Assembly: GCA_030682385.1 (NCBI GenBank)
Contig: JAUXOG010000077.1
Location: forward strand, 1 to 55,772
Source of the DNA: Bacteroidota bacterium
GTDB lineage: Bacteria; Bacteroidota; Ignavibacteria; UBA10030; BY39
DNA: 55,772 bases
Reading direction: 5' to 3'
Shown: positions 16,105-25,593 of the stretch, piece by piece
Layout of the letters: each line of letters starts with the position of its first letter
Numbering within the stretch: position 1 is the first letter of the stretch
Program-made: the position numbers and the translations under genes
Notes under the pieces: model-generated
Told to the model about the DNA's origin: nothing
Seen by the model: only the letters and a program-made list of their open reading frames with translations
Database searches by the model: none

Positions 16105-16764
16105 ATGTTCGATAATATTCAAAATATTGAAAAGAATTATAAAATAGAATTTATAAGGAAAAGCATTCATTTCTGTTCTCTTTCAATCCCTGTTGTTTAT
16201 TTTTTCATAGATAAAATAACAACGCTGAGCATATTGATTCCAATTACAGCATTGTTTGTGGTATTCGATTTAGCGAGATATTATTATCAGCCGGCTGCAA
16301 AACTGTTTTATAAGTATTTCGGTTGGCTCCTCCGCAATTACGAAATAGATAACAAACGAAAACGACTCAATGGCGCTTCGAATATTTTAATTTCTGCTGT
16401 AATTTGTGTAATTATTTTCCCGAAAATTATTACCGTTACTGCCTTCGCGGTTTTAATAATTTCTGATTCTTTAGCCGCCTTAATAGGAAGGCGATTCGGG
16501 AAGCGAAAGTTTTTTAAGAAAAGCCTTGAAGGAAGCCTGGCTTTTATAGGCGGCGGTTTCCTTGTAATCCTGTTAACACCAAAAGTCGATTATTTTTATG
16601 CTGAATATTTAATAGCAGCATTTGCAGTAGTAGTTGCAGCTTTTTTTGAAGCAGCTTCCACAGTTATCGACGATAATTTTACAGTACCAATAAGCATTGG
16701 TTTTGTAATGTGGCTGCTCTATTTACTATTCTTACCAACATTCAACCTTTATATAATTGGATAA
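16105..16764 (+). CDS. dolichol/phytol-kinase-like CTP-dependent lipid kinase family membrane protein
   Basis: 219-residue integral membrane protein with about six to seven TM helices. It has features of the SEC59/DGK1/VTE5 family, which phosphorylates polyprenols, phytol or diacylglycerol using CTP. Visible motifs are RKSIHF near the N-terminus, a basic loop NKRKRLNGAS, ISDSLAALIGRRFGKRKF, and KSLEGSLAFIGGG followed by AAFFEAAS. It abuts ftsH with no gap, so it is likely co-translated with it. The substrate is unknown: undecaprenol recycling or salvage of an isoprenoid alcohol are possibilities, the latter suggestive given the squalene genes nearby, but this is inference. Confidence 0.75.
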   Translation: MFDNIQNIEKNYKIEFIRKSIHFCSLSIPVVYFFIDKITTLSILIPITALFVVFDLARYYYQPAAKLFYKYFGWLLRNYEIDNKRKRLNGASNILISAVICVIIFPKIITVTAFAVLIISDSLAALIGRRFGKRKFFKKSLEGSLAFIGGGFLVILLTPKVDYFYAEYLIAAFAVVVAAFFEAASTVIDDNFTVPISIGFVMWLLYLLFLPTFNLYIIG

Positions 16765-16767
16765 TCT

Positions 16768-17238
16768 ATGAAAGTATATTTATCGGGCGGTATGGAATAC
16801 GCCGACGGCGAAGGATTTCAGTGGAGGCAGGAACTCCAAACCTGGATTGAACAAAACCTCAAACATAAATGCTTTAATCCTAATCATGAAAGTAATATAT
16901 TTTTCGATACGCACTATCCTTCAGTAAATTTCCGGGATTTAAAAATACATGATATCGACCTATACAAAACGATAGCTACAAAATTAGTTGAGATAGACAG
17001 CGATGAAATTGCCAAGAACACAGATTATTTAATATGCTATTGGGATAACGGAGCAGCAAAAGGGGCGGGAACAAAGGGCGAATTAACGATGGCTAAATTC
17101 TTTGGGAAACCTGTTTATTTAGTTACCTCTTTTCAATTATCAGATATCCCAGGTTGGATTTTGGGCTGCACCACAAAATTCTTTTGTAGCTTTGATGAAT
17201 TAAAAACCTACCTCTCGAAACTGTATATTACTAAATAA
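16768..17238 (+). CDS. nucleoside 2-deoxyribosyltransferase-like protein
   Basis: 156-residue Rossmann-like protein of the nucleoside 2-deoxyribosyltransferase / DUF4406-like group. It begins MKVYLSGGM, carries DIDLY and NTDYLICYWDNGAAKGAG, then TKGELTMAKFFGKPVYLV, where Glu of GEL is at the place of the catalytic or ribose-binding acid in that superfamily. Enzymes of this family exchange or hydrolyse bases on deoxynucleosides; specificity cannot be read here. It is the last gene of the tilS-hpt-ftsH run and overlaps the convergent gene by 8 bp. A link to hpt (nucleotide salvage) is plausible. Confidence 0.7.
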   Translation: MKVYLSGGMEYADGEGFQWRQELQTWIEQNLKHKCFNPNHESNIFFDTHYPSVNFRDLKIHDIDLYKTIATKLVEIDSDEIAKNTDYLICYWDNGAAKGAGTKGELTMAKFFGKPVYLVTSFQLSDIPGWILGCTTKFFCSFDELKTYLSKLYITK

Positions 17239-18463
17239 CTGATTTGCTCCTGAATATTTTTGTATAATCAAAGAAATAAATTACTACAACCGATAATATT
17301 AAAGGTACAATCGGGACCGAATATCTTGCCCATCCTATGATAAACGAATGTACTACAGAAAAATACAATATCATCCAGATAAGAGGAATAACAGTGGATA
17401 ATTCCTTCCATATTCGCTTTAAACCGAAAATAAATAGAATCAATAAAGGGAATTGAATGAGAGCCAGAAAAATTGATTTAACGGGAGATTCGCTTAAATA
17501 CCAAAAAGTAATTGAATTAATTAAAGTCCGCCATAACAAATAATGAGGCTTCTTTAAATTTTCATCAATAAAATTTACAACGAGTATTTTATCACCAACT
17601 GCATCTTGGGGAGAAGCGCTAGTACCCTTTAGAATATGAGTCATTTTCACATCTCCAATGTACCATGAGGACATATTTGATAAAGGGTCTTTCAACCAAT
17701 TATTTGCCAGGGCATCGCCTTGAATTAAATTCAATCCTAATGATGTGTGCACAGGAACAATTTCATTAGATACAATATAATTCCTGTATGTCCATGGAAG
17801 AATTATTAAATATGCTGTTATTAATGTAACTAATCCGAAAATAATACCCCTCTTCCTCCATTTGAAATAAAATAAAAACAATAGTAAGATGGGAAAAACT
17901 ATTAATATAGATTTTGTTAAAATAGTCAACCCTAAAATAATACCTAAAATAATTGTTCCAGGTAAACTTAACTTATGATATACTCTTATTAAAATATAAG
18001 CTGTAAGTGTAATAAGAAAAGTATGAGTTGTCTCAATCCATACACGCGATGTATACCAGATGAACATAGGATGTAACGTATAAAATATTTGGGCATAGAC
18101 TGCCGTCCTACTACTCGAGACATACTTGACGATAAAAAATACAAGCAGACCTGTTGCCGCAAAAAGGATCGCTTGGAATATTTGAACAACTCTATAATCT
18201 GTTGTTCCGGTGACAGTAAATAGTAAAGCGATCATATATGGATAAACTGGTCCCCTATCAACAGTTGGCTTATCGACATCGGAATATATATAACCGTTAC
18301 CAGCAAATATATTTTTACTCAAGTCTCCGTTTTTATCAGGGTCGATATTTAAATTCAGCGGTTGCTGAATTATCGGAAAAATTATGAGTGAAAATATTAA
18401 AGCAAGCACAACCGCAAATAAGGCGATTATTGTCGAAATATTTTTAATCTCGTAGATCTTCAT
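17231..18463 (-). CDS. glycosyltransferase family 39/ArnT-like membrane protein
   Basis: 410-residue polytopic membrane protein of the GT-C/GT39 (dolichyl-phosphate-mannose-mannosyltransferase, ArnT) type, which moves sugars from lipid carriers to acceptors on the outer face of the inner membrane. After TM1 a loop has the acidic pair D-V-D before a PVYP-like motif (RGPVYPYMIALL), typical for this group. About 10-11 TM helices follow. ATG at 18463 is preferred over a TTG four codons earlier. It is 18 bp downstream of the Fe-S protein gene. The acceptor is unknown. Confidence 0.8.
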   Translation of the reverse strand: MKIYEIKNISTIIALFAVVLALIFSLIIFPIIQQPLNLNIDPDKNGDLSKNIFAGNGYIYSDVDKPTVDRGPVYPYMIALLFTVTGTTDYRVVQIFQAILFAATGLLVFFIVKYVSSSRTAVYAQIFYTLHPMFIWYTSRVWIETTHTFLITLTAYILIRVYHKLSLPGTIILGIILGLTILTKSILIVFPILLLFLFYFKWRKRGIIFGLVTLITAYLIILPWTYRNYIVSNEIVPVHTSLGLNLIQGDALANNWLKDPLSNMSSWYIGDVKMTHILKGTSASPQDAVGDKILVVNFIDENLKKPHYLLWRTLINSITFWYLSESPVKSIFLALIQFPLLILFIFGLKRIWKELSTVIPLIWMILYFSVVHSFIIGWARYSVPIVPLILSVVVIYFFDYTKIFRSKSVI

Positions 18464-18481
18464 TCTAAGCTTCAAAAAGAA

Positions 18482-20491
18482 TTACTGATCAATTGCTTCA
18501 GCTACTAATTCTGCAATATCTTTTACAGCTACTTTATCTGCGGCTTCCTTGTCTTTCACGCCGTCGGTGAGCATAGTTAAGCAGAAAGGACAAGCTGTGC
18601 CAATAACATCCGGGTTGAGTGCGAGTGCTTCTTCAGTCCGTTCGAGGTTCATGCGTTTCCCGATATTTTCTTCCATGAACATTCTTGATCCTCCGGCTCC
18701 GCAGCAGAATCCTTTGTCTTTCGACCTTTTCATTTCCAAACATTTTTCCCCCGTTATATTTTCTATAACTTCTCGGGGTGAATCGTACACATCATTATAC
18801 CTGCCTAAATAACACGAATCGTGGTAGGTAATTTTCTGGGAAACATTTATCGACACGCGAATTTTCTTATTTTTTATCAGATTTAAAATAAAATCGGTGT
18901 GGTGGATAACTTCGTAGTTACCGCCAAACTGAGGATACTCGTTCTTAAGTGCATTAAGACAGTGTGGACAGGAGGTTACAATTTTCCGGATGTTGTATTT
19001 ATTCAGCGTAGTTACATTATCGTTGATGAGCATTTGGGCAAGATACTCGTTGCCTGCTCTGCGTGCTGAGTCGCCGGTACATTTTTCCTCGTTGCCTAAG
19101 ATTGCAAATTTCACATCGGCTTTCTGCAATATTTTCACAATTGCTCGTGTAACTTTTTTAGCCCGATCATCGAATGCACCAGCACAACCCACCCAGAACA
19201 ATATTTCAGCATCCTGAGTTTGCGAAATCACAGGAACATCCAAACCTTCAGCCCAGTCAGCCCTTGAGGCAGAACTGAATGCCCATGGAGTATAATATCG
19301 TTCGAGATTTTGAAAAGTAACTTGCAATTCTTTTGGAAAACGCGACTCGTTCAACACCAAATATCGCCTCATTTCAATAATCGAATCGACATGCTCGATC
19401 ATCACGGGACATTCTTCCATACAAGCCATACAGGTTGTGCAAGCCCATAATTCATCTTCTGTAATATAATCATCCACTAATTTATTTTTTAGTACATGTT
19501 TCTGTGCAGGTTGTGATTCATCTGAATTTTCTGATCTAATGTTTTTAGGAAGTGCAGCACCTTTTTCATAAATACGGTGGCGCATATCTTCGAATATTTT
19601 ACGTGGCGATAACGGCTTCCCTGTTATGTTAGCAGGACATACCGCAACACATCTGCCGCATTCAGTACAAGTGTAACTATCTAAAAGTTGTTTCCAGGTA
19701 AAATCTTCAACATCTGAAGCACCGAATTTTGTTAATGTTTCGTCGCTTAAATTTATTGTTTTAAGTGTTCCCTTTGGTGTCAACTTAGAAAAATAAACGT
19801 TCGGTATCGAGGTCAACACATGTAAATGCTTGGAATAAGGAAGATAATTTAGAAATAAAAGAACCAAACCGACGTGTATCCACCAAAAGATATGATAAAA
19901 TATTGTCAGCGTTTCGATTCCAAATGAAGAAAAGAGAGGCACTAAGTTAGCTGAAACAATATTAGCAGATGAAACTGATTGGTGCATCAACATTTTTGTT
20001 GCACTTTGGCCGTACATCGAAAGCATAATAAACAGAATCATTGTTAAAATGAAGTAAGCCTCTGCGGATGAATGATTTTCGAAACGTTTTGGTCTCAAAA
20101 CAATTCGGCGAAAGAAAGCATATAAGATGGATACAACGACCAAAAGAGCAAATAATTCCTGCAGGAAAATTAGTGGAGAATGAAGCGAACCTAAAAAAGC
20201 GAACGAAAATTCGGAATAAAGCCCCTCGCCAATAGATTCGATAATTGCGCTGAACAAAACTACAAAACCCCAGAAAATAAAAAAGTGCATTAAGCCCGCT
20301 AATGGTTCTCGGAGTAGTTTGGTTTGACCAAAAGCAACTACTAATACTCGCTTGAGTCGTTGGAACGGTTTGTCAATTCTATTCTCTGCACGCCCTAATT
20401 TTAAATACGAGATTAATCGTCTCACATTATAAATGAAAAAAGAAATCGAAATTATTAAAACAAAAATGAATACAATATTTTGTGTAGTCAT
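18482..20491 (-). CDS. ETF:(methyl)menaquinone oxidoreductase-like membrane Fe-S protein
   Basis: 669-residue membrane protein joining a NarI-like cytochrome-b-type N-terminus (about five to six TM helices, residues 5-215, with histidines in helices) to a cytoplasmic HdrC/HdrD-like part. Two 4Fe-4S ferredoxin motifs are at Cys275/278/281/285 and Cys351/354/357/361. Two CCG-type domains follow; the first has ECT-type variation (EEKCTGD) and the second the canonical GFCCGAGGSRMF. This architecture matches proteins that pass electrons from EtfAB (fatty-acid oxidation) to membrane quinones. No etfAB genes are in the window. It is probably co-transcribed with the PhzF and YjbQ genes. Confidence 0.85.
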   Translation of the reverse strand: MTTQNIVFIFVLIISISFFIYNVRRLISYLKLGRAENRIDKPFQRLKRVLVVAFGQTKLLREPLAGLMHFFIFWGFVVLFSAIIESIGEGLYSEFSFAFLGSLHSPLIFLQELFALLVVVSILYAFFRRIVLRPKRFENHSSAEAYFILTMILFIMLSMYGQSATKMLMHQSVSSANIVSANLVPLFSSFGIETLTIFYHIFWWIHVGLVLLFLNYLPYSKHLHVLTSIPNVYFSKLTPKGTLKTINLSDETLTKFGASDVEDFTWKQLLDSYTCTECGRCVAVCPANITGKPLSPRKIFEDMRHRIYEKGAALPKNIRSENSDESQPAQKHVLKNKLVDDYITEDELWACTTCMACMEECPVMIEHVDSIIEMRRYLVLNESRFPKELQVTFQNLERYYTPWAFSSASRADWAEGLDVPVISQTQDAEILFWVGCAGAFDDRAKKVTRAIVKILQKADVKFAILGNEEKCTGDSARRAGNEYLAQMLINDNVTTLNKYNIRKIVTSCPHCLNALKNEYPQFGGNYEVIHHTDFILNLIKNKKIRVSINVSQKITYHDSCYLGRYNDVYDSPREVIENITGEKCLEMKRSKDKGFCCGAGGSRMFMEENIGKRMNLERTEEALALNPDVIGTACPFCLTMLTDGVKDKEAADKVAVKDIAELVAEAIDQ

Positions 20492-20500
20492 ATATTATTT

Positions 20501-21418
20501 CTATTGTTTATTTGGAATAAGTATATCGGTCTCGAAGACAGTTACCGCATAACCACCGATTTTTATCGATTGGACTTTATTATTTTCTACTGACAAAGTA
20601 ACATTTATTCTCCCTTTTCTGCCGAGCACATCTCCCTGCTCAGCTATATAGGTAGCCACACCATTAACGGGTGCCAACAAATTATTTTCAAAAAGAAAAA
20701 CTGCTAATGGTCCGTGTGCCGAACCGGTTACCGGGTCTTCCTGTATTCCTTCGTTTGGAGCAAAAAACCGTAAATGTACCAACGATTCCCGGTCAATCGT
20801 TTCTTGCGTAAATACACAGATTCCCTGCAAATTCCGTTGATTTAAGAAATTAGTTACGGCAAAATAATTTGGCTTAATGCTATATAATACATGCAACCTT
20901 CTTATCGGTACGATAAGATACTCGGATCGGAGAATTAATATTTTAGGATCTACATCACTAATATTAAGGTTTAAGATTCTAATAATATCTAATTTTTGGG
21001 CTTGATAGCGCTCGAATTTAGTTGGAACGATTAAACCCAAATTTATACCAATTTTTTCTTCTGATTTAATAACTTCGACGGGAAGAATTCCTGATTTTGT
21101 TTCAACCTGGAAATTATAAGTTCCGTGCTTTTCCATCCCGTACAAACCATCTTCCGCGAGCGAATGAAAAGCCGCAATTGTTGCATGTCCGCAAAGTGGT
21201 ACTTCAATGAGAGGAGTAAACCAGCGCAGCTGTAAATCGGCTCCCTGAACAGTCGGAGGTAAAACGAAAGCTGTCTCCGATAGATTCATTTCGCGTGCTA
21301 TACTTTGCATTTGCCTTGAATCAAGTTTACTAGCATCGTTTACTACGGCTGCCGGGTTTCCCTGAAAAGGAGTTGTTGTGAATGCGTCAATTTGTTTGAT
21401 ATGTATTCTATTTAACAT
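20501..21418 (-). CDS. PhzF-family isomerase/epimerase-like protein
   Basis: 305-residue member of the PhzF/diaminopimelate-epimerase-like fold. Visible signatures: QIDAFTTTPFQGNPAAVV at the N-terminus, NLSETAFV with the usual active-site Glu, PLCGHATIA, and EDPVTGSAHGPLA near the C-terminus. There is a 9-bp gap to the Fe-S gene and 7 bp from yjbQ. There are no phenazine genes around it, so the substrate is unknown; most stand-alone homologs are uncharacterised. Confidence 0.9.
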   Translation of the reverse strand: MLNRIHIKQIDAFTTTPFQGNPAAVVNDASKLDSRQMQSIAREMNLSETAFVLPPTVQGADLQLRWFTPLIEVPLCGHATIAAFHSLAEDGLYGMEKHGTYNFQVETKSGILPVEVIKSEEKIGINLGLIVPTKFERYQAQKLDIIRILNLNISDVDPKILILRSEYLIVPIRRLHVLYSIKPNYFAVTNFLNQRNLQGICVFTQETIDRESLVHLRFFAPNEGIQEDPVTGSAHGPLAVFLFENNLLAPVNGVATYIAEQGDVLGRKGRINVTLSVENNKVQSIKIGGYAVTVFETDILIPNKQ

Positions 21419-21425
21419 TAATAAT

Positions 21426-21845
21426 TTATACTCCTAATATTTTGCAAATTATTTTACGTTGGCGGGGACGATTGTCGAAGTCGATTAAAACTACTTGCTG
21501 CCATACTCCTAGCTGAGTCGCCCCATCTTCTATCGGAATTGTCAACGAAGTTCCGAGTAGAGTAGATCGTACGTGAGCGTACCCATTTCCGTCCTGCCAG
21601 GTATCGTCGTGATGGTATCGGTGTTTCGCTGAGGCTATTTTTTCGAAAGTTTCAGGTAAATCTTTTAGTAAACCGGGCTCATATTCCATTGTGCTTAAAC
21701 CGGCAGTTGAACCAACAACGAATAAATTCACTATCCCATTCTTGATACCGGATTTATTAACGACTGAATTTATCTTTTCTGAAATGTTAATAATATCAGT
21801 ATTCCCTTTTGTTGGTATTTCGATATGTTCAGATATTACTTTCAT
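21426..21845 (-). CDS. yjbQ: YjbQ/UPF0047 family protein
   Basis: 139-residue single-domain protein of the YjbQ family, members of which show weak thiamine-phosphate-synthase activity; the cellular role is unclear. Conserved features: FVVGSTAGLSTMEYEPGL, the His/Asp cluster KHRYHHDDTWQDGNGYAHVRS, and GATQLGVWQQVVLIDFDNRPR at the C-terminus. Normal length. Its 5' end overlaps the preceding gene by 17 bp. Confidence 0.93.
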   Translation of the reverse strand: MKVISEHIEIPTKGNTDIINISEKINSVVNKSGIKNGIVNLFVVGSTAGLSTMEYEPGLLKDLPETFEKIASAKHRYHHDDTWQDGNGYAHVRSTLLGTSLTIPIEDGATQLGVWQQVVLIDFDNRPRQRKIICKILGV

Positions 21846-22686
21846 ATAACTTTACCACTTTTAATATGGTTTTGTCTTTTATGTGATACAGAAAATTTAT
21901 TTTTACAAAATATTTTGGAATAACCGGCATATTCACCGATGATACTATTTTATCTTTATAAAGAATTGTATGTTTATTACTTAAAACATAAATGAACTCA
22001 TCATACATTGGTGTTGAGGCCTCAGTCAGTACTTTCCTGCTATATCCTATAACATTTACATCATTCTCAACATCTGTGAATACTTCTACCGGATCTGCGA
22101 TATCATCTTTTTTATTTTGTTTTTTTATAAATCTATGAACAGTTTTGTTTTGTAACTCATTTATCGAAAATTCAAATGGTGTTTGATAATAGAGCCGCTC
22201 ATTATTTTTCAATTCTTTTGATGTACTTATGAATTCATCTTCGTTTAACTCACAGAGGGTATCGCCGGTTAAGAGGTTAAGTTTTAATTTTTGTGTAGCA
22301 GCAAAACTGTTTCTTGATGCAATTAAATAATTGTTTCCGGATGATATAAAAATCAATTCGTCGTTGCTCCATAATGTTTTGCCGGTATTGATATCAACCG
22401 CTATAATTTTTTTGTGAGCTGGTAAATCGGGTCTCTCATACTCATGTAAAATTACAACATCACCGAAAATCCCCTCGATACCAATCCACCAAGTTTGGGA
22501 TAGCTGAATATTATCCCATTTGGATAGTCCGGTTACAGCATTAACACAATGATAAGAAACCACCTTGTCGGTAACGTTCCTGACTTCAGTGATAATGCAA
22601 TTTTGATGATTGGGAAATACACGCCAAATTGGGTGTAAAAAATTGATTTCCCACTCGACTTTCGTTTTATTTTTTTTAAATATCAA
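21829..22686 (-). CDS. PQQ-propeller-like protein, possibly DUF4905
   Basis: 285-residue beta-rich protein without signal peptide or TM segment. It has propeller-like strand units, including AVDINTGKTLW which resembles a PQQ/quinoprotein repeat, and a second LNLLTGDTLCE. It resembles the Bacteroidota family called DUF4905; I hold that tentatively. The only reasonable start is TTG at 22686 (no ATG in the first ~200 residues). The gene overlaps yjbQ by 17 bp and leads the five-gene operon. Function unknown. Confidence 0.65.
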   Translation of the reverse strand: MIFKKNKTKVEWEINFLHPIWRVFPNHQNCIITEVRNVTDKVVSYHCVNAVTGLSKWDNIQLSQTWWIGIEGIFGDVVILHEYERPDLPAHKKIIAVDINTGKTLWSNDELIFISSGNNYLIASRNSFAATQKLKLNLLTGDTLCELNEDEFISTSKELKNNERLYYQTPFEFSINELQNKTVHRFIKKQNKKDDIADPVEVFTDVENDVNVIGYSRKVLTEASTPMYDEFIYVLSNKHTILYKDKIVSSVNMPVIPKYFVKINFLYHIKDKTILKVVKLYESNI

Positions 22687-22722
22687 AAGTTACCATATCA
22701 TAATTCGTTAAAAATATGGTAT

Positions 22723-22751
22723 AAGATAACAATCTCGACTTACATTATCAA
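22723..22751 (-). promoter_or_regulatory. possible promoter of the 22686-17231 operon
   Basis: Minus strand TTGATA (22746-22751), 17-bp spacer, TATCTT (22723-22728), placed between rdgB and the next operon. A dyad TACCATAT / ATATGGTA (about 22691-22722) lies just downstream. Confidence 0.35.
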
Positions 22752-23338
22752 GTATAATTTTTGATAATTGGTTTTATTAGACTGAATGCACGCCCCCTGT
22801 GGCTTATTGAATTCTTAACCTCTTGTGTTAATTCAGCAAAAGTTTGCTGATAACCATCAGGTATAAAAAGCGGGTCATACCCAAAACCTCCACTGCCTCG
22901 TAATTCATTAATTATTCTCCCTGTGCAAAATCCTTCGACAATGTGTTCGGTTTCAAAAGTTTTAAATACAACAACACAACGGAAACGAGCTTTCTTTTCA
23001 TCATCATGATAATTTTCCAAAAACTTCAAAAGTTTTTGATTATTCTTCTGATGGTCCTTCGGTTCACCGGCAAAACGTGCTGAGTAAACTCCCGGTTGCA
23101 TATTTAGTGCATGAACTTCCAATCCGGAATCGTCGCTCAAAACCGGCACTTGCAAAATATTAAAAACTTCGCGTGCTTTTTTGAGTGCATTTTCTTCAAA
23201 TGTCTTCCCATCTTCTATAATTTCAGGAATCTCCGGATAATCTTTTAAACTTTTCAAATCAAGATTAAGATCAGATAATATCTCTTTAATCTCCCGCAAC
23301 TTTCCTTCGTTATTACTTGCAACAACTAACGATTTCAT
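22748..23338 (-). CDS. rdgB: XTP/dITP diphosphatase (RdgB/HAM1)
   Basis: 196-residue house-cleaning nucleotidase that hydrolyses dITP, XTP and related non-canonical nucleotides to monophosphates. Signatures: ASNNEGKLREIKEIL at the N-terminus, VLSDDSGLEVHAL, GGFGYDPLFIP and SHRGRAF at the C-terminus. ATG at 23338 matches the family start and lies 4 bp after the radA stop; a longer frame from 23365 lies inside radA. It is the last gene of the long amidohydrolase-to-rdgB run. Confidence 0.95.
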   Translation of the reverse strand: MKSLVVASNNEGKLREIKEILSDLNLDLKSLKDYPEIPEIIEDGKTFEENALKKAREVFNILQVPVLSDDSGLEVHALNMQPGVYSARFAGEPKDHQKNNQKLLKFLENYHDDEKKARFRCVVVFKTFETEHIVEGFCTGRIINELRGSGGFGYDPLFIPDGYQQTFAELTQEVKNSISHRGRAFSLIKPIIKNYT

Positions 23339-23342
23339 AAAT

Positions 23343-24695
23343 TTAAAGCAATTTTTCCAATGCATCGTTGATCGTCTCTACACCGATGATCTCGAGGTTA
23401 GAATTTTTATAAAAATTTTTCATATTATTTTTGGGAATGATAATTTTGTTGAATCCTAATTTATCAGCTTCCTGGATTCTTCGTTCGGGTTGGCTGACAG
23501 TTCGTATCTCGCCACCTAATCCGACTTCTCCGACGGCTATCGTTTTTGAATCAACTGGTATATCACGTAAACTCGAAACAATCGAAGCAGCGATACCAAG
23601 ATCGACCGCAGGTTCATCTGTTCGTAAACCGCCTGCGATATTCACAAAAACATCATGATTTGAAAGTTGAACACCCACCCGTTTTTCGAGCACGGCTAAT
23701 AGCAATCCCAATCTCCGGTAATCAATACCTGTTGTATTGCGCTGAGGCATTCCATAATTCGTTGGCGAAACAAGAGCTTGCACTTCGATCAACAAAGGAC
23801 GTGTTCCTTCAATACTTGCGACAACGGTTGAGCCGGATGCACCAAATATCCTTTCCGATAAAAATACTTCCGATGGATTTTTTACTTCGCATAATCCGGT
23901 ATCGTGCATTTCAAAAATTCCTATTTCATTTGTTGAACCAAACCGGTTTTTAATACACCTTAGTATTCGATAAGCGTGATGTCGCTCCCCTTCGAATTGC
24001 AGAACAGTATCCACCATGTGTTCTATTACTTTTGGTCCGGCAATGATTCCTTCTTTCGTAACGTGCCCGATTAAAAATATTGGGATATTACTTCCCTTCG
24101 CCATACGCTGTAACATTGCCGTGCATTCACGAACTTGACCAACACTTCCGGGAGAACTTTCCAACTCGCTTCGATACATTGTTTGAATCGAATCAACAAT
24201 GAGAACATCAGGTTTTTGGTGTGCTACAACATTCACAACTTTTTCGAGGTCGGTTTCAGCCATTGGGAAAATAGAATCAGCAGATTGTACTTTGAGACGT
24301 TCAGATCGAAGTTTTAACTGTTGCAACGATTCTTCACCTGTTACATAAAGAATAATTTTATCGCCGATACTATCAGCAATCTGCAGCATCAGTGTAGATT
24401 TTCCGATACCGGGATCGCCACCAATTAAAGTTACCGACCCGTGCACAATACCGCCACCCAACACCCTGTTGAACTCATTCATCGTCGTTATAATTCGGGG
24501 TTCTTCTGCAGTTTTCACACCGGAAAGGGGTATAACATCAAATTTTTCTTTCTTTGAACTTTTTATACCCCTTGAGGTCTTGAAAATCTCTTCAACAAAA
24601 GTGTTCCATTCCTCGCAATTCGGGCATTTGCCAAGCCAACGGGGCGATTCGTAACCACACGATTGGCAAACATATTTTAAATGGGTTTTCGGCAT
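23343..24695 (-). CDS. radA: DNA repair protein RadA
   Basis: 450-residue RecA-like helicase that promotes branch migration in recombination. It has a zinc finger at Cys10/13/24/27, Walker A G-D-P-G-I-G-K-S at about 93-100, the RadA-specific K-N-R-F-G at 249-253, and a C-terminal Lon-protease-like domain lacking the catalytic pair. Normal length. It begins 2 bp after nadK ends. Confidence 0.96.
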   Translation of the reverse strand: MPKTHLKYVCQSCGYESPRWLGKCPNCEEWNTFVEEIFKTSRGIKSSKKEKFDVIPLSGVKTAEEPRIITTMNEFNRVLGGGIVHGSVTLIGGDPGIGKSTLMLQIADSIGDKIILYVTGEESLQQLKLRSERLKVQSADSIFPMAETDLEKVVNVVAHQKPDVLIVDSIQTMYRSELESSPGSVGQVRECTAMLQRMAKGSNIPIFLIGHVTKEGIIAGPKVIEHMVDTVLQFEGERHHAYRILRCIKNRFGSTNEIGIFEMHDTGLCEVKNPSEVFLSERIFGASGSTVVASIEGTRPLLIEVQALVSPTNYGMPQRNTTGIDYRRLGLLLAVLEKRVGVQLSNHDVFVNIAGGLRTDEPAVDLGIAASIVSSLRDIPVDSKTIAVGEVGLGGEIRTVSQPERRIQEADKLGFNKIIIPKNNMKNFYKNSNLEIIGVETINDALEKLL

Positions 24696-24697
24696 TT

Positions 24698-25576
24698 TTA
24701 TTTACCTGTTCTAATATCTCTTCCCCAAAGTAATTTTGTACGCAGTAGTTCGAAATACGAATGCTCTTTCCTCTTTATCAACTTTACCTGATAACTGGCT
24801 CTGCGAATGATAAACTCGACGGGGGTTTTGAAAAATGCTTCCTCCTGCCCATCAGCTGAAAGATGTATTGGAACATCGGTTTTTACGATTACTTTTATAA
24901 TACTATTATCCGGCACAACGACTGGTCGCGCGGTCAATGTATGTGCAGCGATGGGAGTAATTACGAAAACATCAGTGCCGGGAGTTACAACCGGACCTCC
25001 TGCTGCAAGCGAGTAAGCTGTGGAACCGGTTGGCGTTGTGATTATCAATCCATCGGCAGAGTATCGAACTAAAAATTGTCTATTCACATAAGTTTCCAGC
25101 TCGATAACCCGCTTATAATTTCCTCTATCAATCACAATATCATTCAACCCATAATATTTTTTCTTCTTTACATTTGAAGATGCTTCTAATACTATACGGT
25201 TTTCGATCAGATAATTATGATCGATAATCGATTGTATACTTTTTTTCATTTCGGTTATTGTAACATCGGCAAGGAAACCAAGTTTTCCTAAATTAATTCC
25301 GAGAATCGGAGTTTGATGTTTGCCGACAATCCGCGCCGCAGCGAGCATAGTTCCGTCACCACCAAATGCAATCAAAACATCGCAATTAGCCGGTAGCGAT
25401 TTGGATGATGCAACATTACTTTCTTTAAGATTGTAACGTTTGAGCTTACCAAGTAATGCAACTACATCATCACTCACAACAAAATCGATTTTCTTTTCAC
25501 GAAAATATGAAATCAAATCGATAACAACTTCGGGTAAAGTTGGTTTATGAATATTACCGATAATTCCAAATTTCAT
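24698..25576 (-). CDS. nadK: NAD kinase
   Basis: 292-residue cytosolic enzyme phosphorylating NAD to NADP. The G-G-D-G-T motif is at 72-76, followed by GINLGKLGFLADV and the glycine-rich TPTGSTAYSLAAGGPVVTP region. Normal length, ATG start. It lies between the DUF1844 gene (17 bp) and radA (2 bp). Confidence 0.95.
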   Translation of the reverse strand: MKFGIIGNIHKPTLPEVVIDLISYFREKKIDFVVSDDVVALLGKLKRYNLKESNVASSKSLPANCDVLIAFGGDGTMLAAARIVGKHQTPILGINLGKLGFLADVTITEMKKSIQSIIDHNYLIENRIVLEASSNVKKKKYYGLNDIVIDRGNYKRVIELETYVNRQFLVRYSADGLIITTPTGSTAYSLAAGGPVVTPGTDVFVITPIAAHTLTARPVVVPDNSIIKVIVKTDVPIHLSADGQEEAFFKTPVEFIIRRASYQVKLIKRKEHSYFELLRTKLLWGRDIRTGK

Positions 25577-25593
25577 TGTTGATCCTTTATGTA

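Noticed and set aside
23431-25072. Several plus-strand open frames opposite radA and nadK
   Set aside because: Shadow frames of strongly conserved minus-strand genes.
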